NCBI GenBank assembly: GCA_030592465.1
Contig: JAUVJB010000213.1
Coordinates: 1 to 5,248 of the forward strand
DNA length: 5,248 nucleotides
DNA from: Bacteroidota bacterium
GTDB lineage: Bacteria; Bacteroidota; Bacteroidia; Bacteroidales; B39-G9
Reading direction: 5' to 3'
The notes beneath the pieces are model-generated. The model was not told the origin of the DNA. It was given only the letters and a program-made list of their open reading frames with translations, and did no database searches. The position numbers were made by a program, and so were the translations under genes. The number at the start of each line of letters is the position of its first letter. Positions within the stretch are counted from its first letter, which is position 1. Shown here piece by piece: positions 1 to 3,689 of the stretch.

Positions 1-50
1 AGACGATTGAGATTGCCGCTCCGCCAGCTGGCTGATTGCAATGACAAAAG
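1..50. repeat. GC-rich palindromic repeat fragment (dispersed repeat type)
   Basis: These 50 bases are much richer in G+C than the next 500. They contain the 10-bp perfect palindrome GCCAGCTGGC (23-32) and GATTGC twice in direct orientation (11-16 and 34-39). On the minus strand the segment begins GTCATTGC and later reads GGCAATCTC. That pairing is familiar to me from short dispersed intergenic repeats in Bacteroidota and some other bacteria, but this is recollection, not a search. The element probably continues beyond the left edge, so its boundaries are unknown. No reading frame of note runs through it. Confidence 0.4.
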
Positions 51-249
51 CACCCTTTTTATTCTGAACTCATCTATAAAAATATAAATGCCTAAAATAT
101 CTAAAATAAGCTAATGTGCTTAAAATTAAATATTTGTAATTATAAGTACTTTAAATATTTTAAATTTTAGACATTCATAATGTGTAGTTTTATTTTTGTG
201 TCTGAATATCAGTCATTTGCAAATTTATATTATGATGTTTTTAAGAAGT

Positions 250-299
250 CTAAAATTACATTTGTTTTGTTTGTTTTCAGAGCAAGTGTAATTTTTTAG
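250..299. repeat. Imperfect stem-loop
   Basis: CTAAAATTACATTTG (250-264) pairs with CAAGTGTAATTTTTTAG (283-299), allowing one mismatch and two extra bases, around an 18-base T-rich loop. Read on the plus strand the 3' arm contains six T in a row, so it could act as a weak terminator. No plus-strand gene lies upstream, so I take it as part of the inverted-repeat element. The pairing is largely A-T. Confidence 0.35.
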
Positions 300-335
300 G
301 GAAATTTAGGCATTTTTCATAATCGGATAAAAGTA

Positions 336-352
336 GTTTACCCTGTTAGATA
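336..352 (+). repeat. Degenerate copy of the 399-437 hairpin arm
   Basis: GTTTACCCTGTTAGATA matches GTTTACCCCGTTGGATA (399-415) at 15 of 17 positions and is in the same orientation. A further piece, CGGATAAAA at 324-332, resembles the 3' end of the same unit (GGATAAAA). The block therefore contains two partial copies followed by a complete palindromic pair, which suggests internal duplication of one sequence unit. Confidence 0.5.
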
Positions 353-398
353 TTTAATTTAAAATACTTATCTGTCAATTAACGAATTATCTCACAAG

Positions 399-437
399 GT
401 TTACCCCGTTGGATAAAAATTATCCTACGGGGTAAAC
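399..437. repeat. Strong hairpin, 18-bp stem with 3-base loop
   Basis: GTTTACCCCGTTGGATAA (399-416), loop AAA (417-419) and TTATCCTACGGGGTAAAC (420-437) form an 18-bp stem with a single T-T mismatch. The G+C-rich core CCCCG/CGGGG stands out in an almost pure A/T setting. Neither side has a run of T directly after the stem, so it is not a textbook intrinsic terminator, though it could protect the 3' end of the upstream minus-strand toxin-antitoxin transcript. It resembles palindromic intergenic repeats seen in Bacteroidota genomes, by recollection only. Confidence 0.75.
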
Positions 438-448
438 ACTTTAATATT

Positions 449-468
449 AATCCCGAGTACTCGGGATT
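449..468. repeat. 20-bp perfect palindrome
   Basis: AATCCCGAGTACTCGGGATT is identical to its own reverse complement. As RNA it would fold with an 8-bp stem and GTAC loop. As DNA it has the symmetry of a dimeric protein site. It begins 11 bases after the strong hairpin, so the two may form one compound structure. It is not next to a start codon, which makes a transcriptional operator role unlikely. Confidence 0.7.
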
Positions 469-574
469 GTTTACTAGTAGAAATTCGAAATTAGGAAAAA
501 TTATTTTATCTAATTATAACATTAGACTTCTTAAATTGCCCAATTTTTTATATTGCGTGTTGTGGCGTCGTAGA

Positions 575-874
575 TTAAAGCATAGTAAATCCAATCCGTT
601 TCCCAAGTCCTTTCTCAAAAATCTTAAAAAGAGTAGAAATCTGTATATCAATTTTACCATTTTCAAGTCGAGATATATAACTTTTTTTTGTTCCAGTCCT
701 TTCTGCTAATACTTCCTGAGTCAAATGAGCTTCTTTTCTAGCTTCTTTTATCATCTCTCCAACCACAAAGGATTTGGCTTTTACTTCAAATTCATCTCGT
801 TTTTCTGACCCAAGTTTGCCATACTTAATATCAAGAAGTTCATCAAAAGTCGTGGCGTCTCTAATTGTTTTCAT
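575..874 (-). CDS. XRE-family antitoxin (HigA-like)
   Basis: This 99-residue cytoplasmic DNA-binding protein is the likely antitoxin of a type II module and the repressor of its own operon. Residues 1-35 form a charged N-terminal extension. Residues 38-95 form a Cro/C1-type helix-turn-helix, with the motif LTQEVLAERTGTKKSYISRL at 51-70 followed by ENGK and a DIQISTLFKIFEKGLGKR tail, typical of RelE/HigB-partner antitoxins. Its ATG overlaps the toxin stop codon (ATGA, 871-874), so translation is probably coupled. The length is normal and all parts are present. Calling it antitoxin rather than a free-standing regulator rests on this overlap and on the nature of its neighbour. No activity can be read from sequence. 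Confidence 0.9.
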   Translation of the reverse strand: MKTIRDATTFDELLDIKYGKLGSEKRDEFEVKAKSFVVGEMIKEARKEAHLTQEVLAERTGTKKSYISRLENGKIDIQISTLFKIFEKGLGKRIGFTML

Positions 875-1218
875 GATTTGTCTCCTCTTTTATTATTAAA
901 ATAGTTCTCCTTTATTCTTAATGCTTTTTCAATCTCTTTTTTAGGTGTCTTTTGGCTTTTTTTCTGAAATCCGTTAAATAAAATTACTATTCTACCTGCA
1001 TCAAAGCAGCAAAAAATCCTATAAATATCACTTCTGACTTTAATCCTAATCTCATATAACCTATCAGTTCCCTCAATGTGTTTTAAAAACTTCAGAGGAA
1101 TCCTATCAACCGTTCGAATCACTTTAAACACATATTCAATCTTCTCCTGGACTGAGGAATCATGTGACACGTAGAATTCGACAAAATATTTCTCATAAAA
1201 TCTAATTTCTCTTGTCAT
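871..1218 (-). CDS. RelE/ParE-superfamily toxin (HigB / phage Gp49-like)
   Basis: This 115-residue protein matches the Gp49-like (PF05973 type) branch of RelE/HigB toxins, which usually act as ribosome-dependent mRNA endonucleases that stop growth until neutralised by the antitoxin. Family signatures in order are PLKFLKHIEGTDRLYEIRIK (41-60), SDIYRIFCCFDAGRIVILFN (63-82) and GFQKKSQKTPKKEIEKAL (83-100), then a basic tail. It is full length for the family. Toxin-before-antitoxin order is characteristic of HigBA-type loci. The ATG at 1218 is chosen because it lies just downstream of a good promoter and leaves the N-terminal strand (EIRFYEKYFVEFY) intact. Nothing suggests inactivation. Which step it blocks is inferred from the family only. 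Confidence 0.9.
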   Translation of the reverse strand: MTREIRFYEKYFVEFYVSHDSSVQEKIEYVFKVIRTVDRIPLKFLKHIEGTDRLYEIRIKVRSDIYRIFCCFDAGRIVILFNGFQKKSQKTPKKEIEKALRIKENYFNNKRGDKS

Positions 1219-1222
1219 GTTA

Positions 1223-1253
1223 CAAAGTTAACAAATATGTTAACAAATTCAAA
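1223..1253 (-). promoter_or_regulatory. Bacteroidota-type promoter of the toxin-antitoxin operon
   Basis: On the minus strand TTTG (1250-1253) is followed after exactly 19 bases by TAACTTTG (1223-1230). This matches the -33 TTTG and -7 TAnnTTTG elements of the Bacteroidota primary sigma factor. The -7 element ends only 4 bases before the toxin ATG, so the transcript would begin at or within a few bases of the start codon, implying a leaderless or nearly leaderless mRNA. AT-rich DNA gives chance TTTG matches, but both elements and the spacing agree. Confidence 0.6.
1227..1248. promoter_or_regulatory. Direct-repeat operator candidate over the promoter
   Basis: GTTAACAAAT occurs twice, at 1227-1236 and 1239-1248, a 12-bp step that is close to one helical turn. 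Each copy contains the self-complementary hexamer GTTAAC. A partial third copy, GTTACAAAG, lies at 1219-1227. The repeats lie between and across the -33 and -7 elements of the toxin promoter, where binding by the XRE antitoxin (or its complex with toxin) would shut transcription off. Binding by that protein is inference. Confidence 0.5.
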
Positions 1254-1313
1254 ATTAAATTTCAATTTCTTGGTATTTTTTAGGACGGGTCACGATGCGC
1301 CACAACTATGTAT

Positions 1314-1544
1314 TTACATGTATGTTTGTATTAATGCAAGTCGGGTTAAAACTGTTGCACTACATGAATGGTTTACAATTAAGGTAGCTATTACATAACG
1401 ATATGTATTAAGATCATTCTTGTCATGGATATGAACAGGAGAACCATTATGGAGATAATATACAAAATTATCTTTCTCAAAAACTCCCCAATCTGAAGAA
1501 AGCAATTTTGTATTTGCCGGAAAAATCGGAAGTTGCATTTGCAT
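1314..1544 (-). pseudogene. Transposase-like protein, N-terminal fragment
   Basis: The 76 codons begin MQMQLPIFPANTKLLSSDWG, then VFEKDNFVYYLHNGSPVHIH (21-40) and TYRYVIATLIVNHSCS (47-62). This looks like the N-terminus of a large transposase-like family common in Bacteroidota, in which a conserved VYYLHNGxPVxxH stretch precedes a helix-turn-helix of the type CxxxELxxALGVSxRxVxRY. Here the similarity fades at about residue 62, where that helix-turn-helix should begin, and the frame ends at residue 76. The remaining several hundred residues are absent from the window, so this is a deletion remnant, not a simple frameshift. The family call is from memory of its N-terminal pattern. A retained promoter lies upstream. 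A small functional protein is possible but less likely. Confidence 0.6.
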
Positions 1545-1553
1545 AATTTATTT

Positions 1554-1573
1554 GTATTTTTGTGCAAAAATAC
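1554..1573. repeat. 20-bp inverted repeat overlapping the -7 element
   Basis: GTATTTTTG (1554-1562) and CAAAAATAC (1565-1573) are exact reverse complements separated by two bases. The symmetry places a TATTTTTG -7-like element on both strands. Only the minus-strand one has a TTTG at the proper distance upstream. It could be an operator, or simply the 5' end of the decayed element. Confidence 0.5.
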
Positions 1574-1596
1574 GACAAATCTATTTTACGAGCAAA
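1565..1596 (-). promoter_or_regulatory. Bacteroidota-type promoter of the transposase-like fragment
   Basis: On the minus strand TTTG (1593-1596) is followed after 20 bases by TATTTTTG (1565-1572), fitting the TTTG / TAnnTTTG consensus. The -7 element ends 20 bases before the ATG at 1544, a normal short leader. Its retention beside a truncated reading frame suggests the truncation removed only downstream sequence. Confidence 0.55.
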
Positions 1597-1684
1597 AACG
1601 TCTAACTTGTTGATATTCAAGTTTAGGGTCAGGAGTTCTGAAGATATTGGATTTTATTTTCTTCACAATAACTCTTGATATTGA

Positions 1685-1861
1685 CTTTTCTATAGTATAA
1701 AATCTACATCTGATAACTATTATAGCACAGGATTTTATAACGATGTTTCTCTACATACTATGACTGATTTAGGCACAAAGACAGAAGATGTTATACAAAC
1801 AGCAAAAAAATTAAAGATTAATATTTATCAATACATAAAAGAAAACCATTCACAGAGTTAA
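1685..1861 (+). pseudogene. Plus-strand C-terminal peptide remnant, possibly transposase tail
   Basis: From just after an in-frame TGA (1682-1684) the frame stays open for 58 codons to TAA at 1859-1861. The first ATG is at 1760 and would give 33 residues. The last part reads LGTKTEDVIQTAKKLKINIY and then QYIKE, a well-formed amphipathic helical tail unlike random AT-rich translation, with few rare features. Similar helical endings (TAKxxGxNxxxYI) close some IS66-like and other DDE transposases, but I cannot assign a family. It is most likely the 3' end of a gene whose 5' part has been deleted. It could also be chance. Confidence 0.3.
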
Positions 1862-1905
1862 ATAGCCAATTATAATTTATTGTATCAGAATTCTCAATGT
1901 GTTTG

Positions 1906-1936
1906 GTACTTTGTAAAAAAACAAAGCACAAAGTAC
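1906..1936. repeat. Inverted repeat, 9-bp stem
   Basis: GTACTTTGT (1906-1914) pairs exactly with ACAAAGTAC (1928-1936) across a 13-base A-rich loop. It lies 45 bases past the amylase stop on the minus strand. The weak stem and lack of a following T-run in that direction argue against an efficient intrinsic terminator. The right arm is part of the heptamer repeat array, so the pairing may be a by-product of that array. Confidence 0.5.
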
Positions 1937-1948
1937 AAAGAACAAAAG
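1921..1948. repeat. Heptamer tandem repeat, four units
   Basis: Four consecutive 7-base units read ACAAAGC, ACAAAGT, ACAAAGA and ACAAAAG. The first three differ only at the last base. This is a short microsatellite in intergenic DNA just downstream of the amylase gene. Copy number may vary between strains by slippage, but no coding sequence or promoter would be affected. Confidence 0.7.
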
Positions 1949-1981
1949 GTAGAATACAAATTATTAACTTTACGTTGAAAC

Positions 1982-3679
1982 TTATGCAAGTAACTTAAAC
2001 ACATATCCGGTATTACTTTTAATTTTTAAGTTAATGCCTGTTTGTATAGCATCTTCGGCAGTTGTCTTAAATTCATTTTTTGACAAAAAAATATCAGAAC
2101 CAGTAATTATCTGATTATTAGATATTTGCATTAAATCAAAAGCATCTTTCGGAATTTTAATATTGATGTTTAATTCATTATCAGAGTTAAAATTTATGAC
2201 AAATAAAAGTTTTTGCTCGTGAGTATATCTTAAAAATGTATATATACGATTTTGATTAAACGCCGGATTATTTTGGTTATACCACATTAAATCATAAAAA
2301 TTTCCTTTGTAAACTGCTTCGTTTTGGCATATTTTAAATATCTTTTTATAAATATTTCTAATTTCTTTTTGTTCAAAGCTCAATAAATTTCCATCAAGTT
2401 TCCCTTTATTAAACCATTTTTGAAATTCGGGAACATTCCAGTAATCAAATATTGAAGTACGTCCGTCATCGCCACTAAAACCTGAAATTCCTTGGGCTGG
2501 TTCACCAAATTCCTGACCAAAATATATCATTACAGGTCCTGTATTCATTGTTGCAGCAACAATCATTAAAGGTATAGCTTTTCTCATATCGCCAAGAAAA
2601 TATTTAGATGCTGCACGTTGCTCATCATGATTTTCAATAAACCGTAACATATATTTATCTATTCCGTTCAAATTTTGCCAACATGATGTTAATTGGTTTG
2701 CAGATGCATTATTGATTGAAATTTCCTTTAAAGTATCATATAATCCTACTTTGTCGTATAAATAATCGAAATGTCCGTAATTGATATAATTTGAATAGAG
2801 AGACGGATTATATATCTCGGCAATAAATATTATTTTAGGATACCGTTTTTTTATTTTAGAGATAGCCCAATTCCAAAATTCTACAGGAACCATTTCTGCC
2901 ATATCGCAACGAAAGGCATCAATATTTTTAGATGCCCAAAACAAAAGTATATCAAACATTTTGTTCCATGTATCGGGTATTGGGTCAAAATATTTTTTAT
3001 TATTTCTGAAATCTACACCATAATTTAATTTTACGGTATCGTACCAATCGTTAATATCAATATTAGCAGAGAATTTATCATTTCCTGTTGCTTTACACGG
3101 GAATTCAGTATAATTATAATCTTTGAATTTATTAATTAATTCATCGGGTAAGTGCAGATTTTGTTGCGGGAGATAATAGAAATTGTTATTAATATCAAAT
3201 TCAACATTATTATTATCTGTTTCACCCAAATTTTTAATATCATCGGGTTTTTTAACTGAAAAATAATCTCTTGCAACATGGTTAGGAACAAAATCAATAA
3301 TAACTTTCATACCATTATTATGAGTACGTTCTACAAGTTTTTCAAATTCATACATTCTATTTTCGATATTGCAGGCAAGGTCCGGGTCAACATCGTAATA
3401 ATCGGTTATTGCATAAGGTGAGCCTGCCATTCCCTTAATAATTAAAGGGTTTCCGTTTGGAATATTATTTTCGGGATAAGCATCAACAATTGAGTGTTTT
3501 ATAATTCCTGTGAACCAAATATGAGTAATACCAAGATTTTTTATTTCTAATAAAGTTTTATCAGTAATATCGTTAAATTTACCAAGGCCATTTTGTTTGC
3601 GAGTTCCGTTTATTACAGGATTTGTATTTTTATTACCAAATAATCGTGTAAATATCTGATATATAATTAGTTTACTCAT
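1982..3679 (-). CDS. GH13 alpha-amylase family hydrolase, intracellular
   Basis: This complete 565-residue glycoside hydrolase family 13 enzyme probably hydrolyses internal alpha-1,4 links of glycogen or maltodextrins. The barrel starts at once (LIIYQIFTRLFG, 4-15). The four family motifs are intact: region I DFVPNH at 129-134, region II DAFRCD at 254-259 with nucleophile D259, region III AEIY with acid/base E288, and region IV ENHDEQ with D352 as third catalytic acid. KGMAGSPYAITDYYDVDPD (82-100) and GDDGRTSIFDYW (403-414) are also typical. A beta-sandwich C-terminal domain follows from about residue 470. There is no signal peptide or lipobox, so a cytoplasmic site is inferred, unlike SusG-type surface amylases. 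The ATG lies 10 bases after the glgB stop, with no Shine-Dalgarno sequence, consistent with one operon. Exact product specificity (alpha-amylase, maltogenic or transferase activity) cannot be settled from motifs. Confidence 0.9.
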   Translation of the reverse strand: MSKLIIYQIFTRLFGNKNTNPVINGTRKQNGLGKFNDITDKTLLEIKNLGITHIWFTGIIKHSIVDAYPENNIPNGNPLIIKGMAGSPYAITDYYDVDPDLACNIENRMYEFEKLVERTHNNGMKVIIDFVPNHVARDYFSVKKPDDIKNLGETDNNNVEFDINNNFYYLPQQNLHLPDELINKFKDYNYTEFPCKATGNDKFSANIDINDWYDTVKLNYGVDFRNNKKYFDPIPDTWNKMFDILLFWASKNIDAFRCDMAEMVPVEFWNWAISKIKKRYPKIIFIAEIYNPSLYSNYINYGHFDYLYDKVGLYDTLKEISINNASANQLTSCWQNLNGIDKYMLRFIENHDEQRAASKYFLGDMRKAIPLMIVAATMNTGPVMIYFGQEFGEPAQGISGFSGDDGRTSIFDYWNVPEFQKWFNKGKLDGNLLSFEQKEIRNIYKKIFKICQNEAVYKGNFYDLMWYNQNNPAFNQNRIYTFLRYTHEQKLLFVINFNSDNELNINIKIPKDAFDLMQISNNQIITGSDIFLSKNEFKTTAEDAIQTGINLKIKSNTGYVFKLLA

Positions 3680-3689
3680 ATTTAAAAAA

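Larger units (their letters stand above)
240..535. mobile_element. MITE-like element bounded by 14-bp inverted repeats
   Basis: TTTAAGAAGTCTAA at 240-253 is matched by its exact reverse complement TTAGACTTCTTAAA at 522-535, giving an interval of about 296 bp with 14-bp perfect terminal inverted repeats. The interior has no gene but holds three self-complementary blocks: an imperfect stem at 250-299, a strong hairpin at 399-437 and a perfect palindrome at 449-468. Short length, terminal inverted repeats, no coding capacity and internal palindromes fit a non-autonomous miniature transposable element. I cannot see a convincing target-site duplication, and the two ends share only weak similarity inside the 14 bp. 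A structured non-coding RNA or a decayed insertion is the alternative. Confidence 0.45.
51..574. other. Non-coding, very AT-rich repeat region
   Basis: There is no credible gene in this stretch. It lies downstream of the antitoxin gene (minus strand) and holds the inverted-repeat-bounded element at 240-535, listed separately. The part from 51 to 239 is almost pure A/T with only short, weak self-complementarities such as ACATT-CAT-AATGT at 171-183. I see no tRNA, no promoter with both elements at correct spacing, and no classical GC-stem-plus-T-run terminator for the toxin-antitoxin operon. Confidence 0.6.
1545..1981. other. Intergenic region with mobile-element debris
   Basis: No intact gene is present between the transposase-like fragment and the amylase stop. 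The stretch holds a promoter and 20-bp inverted repeat next to the fragment's start, a plus-strand peptide remnant ending at 1861, and a hairpin with heptamer repeats at 1906-1948. No clear intrinsic terminator for the amylase operon is seen here: the only hairpin (1906-1936) has an A/T-rich stem and no T-run after it in the minus-strand direction. Confidence 0.55.

Noticed and set aside
88..313. Related ATTTTAGRCAT motifs at 88-98 (inverted), 164-174 and 304-313
   Set aside because: They are short, A/T-dominated and inexact, so chance similarity is likely at this base composition.
322..437. CRISPR-like array
   Set aside because: The repeated unit is degenerate, partly inverted, without regular spacers of constant length, and no cas gene is nearby.
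467..709. 80-codon plus-strand open frame
   Set aside because: It overlaps the antitoxin gene antisense, begins inside the 20-bp palindrome, has a composition dominated by A/T codons and shows no recognisable domain.
1554..1573. Divergent promoter pair from the 20-bp inverted repeat
   Set aside because: The plus-strand TATTTTTG has its nearest upstream TTTG only 13 bases away, too close for the 19-21 base spacing.
1906..1936. Intrinsic terminator of the amylase operon
   Set aside because: The stem is 9 bp and mostly A-T, the loop is 13 bases, and no T-run follows the stem in the direction of transcription.
1982..3679. SusG-like surface amylase of a starch-utilisation locus
   Set aside because: The N-terminus leads straight into the first barrel strand, with no signal peptide or lipobox cysteine, and no susC/susD-like gene is in the window.
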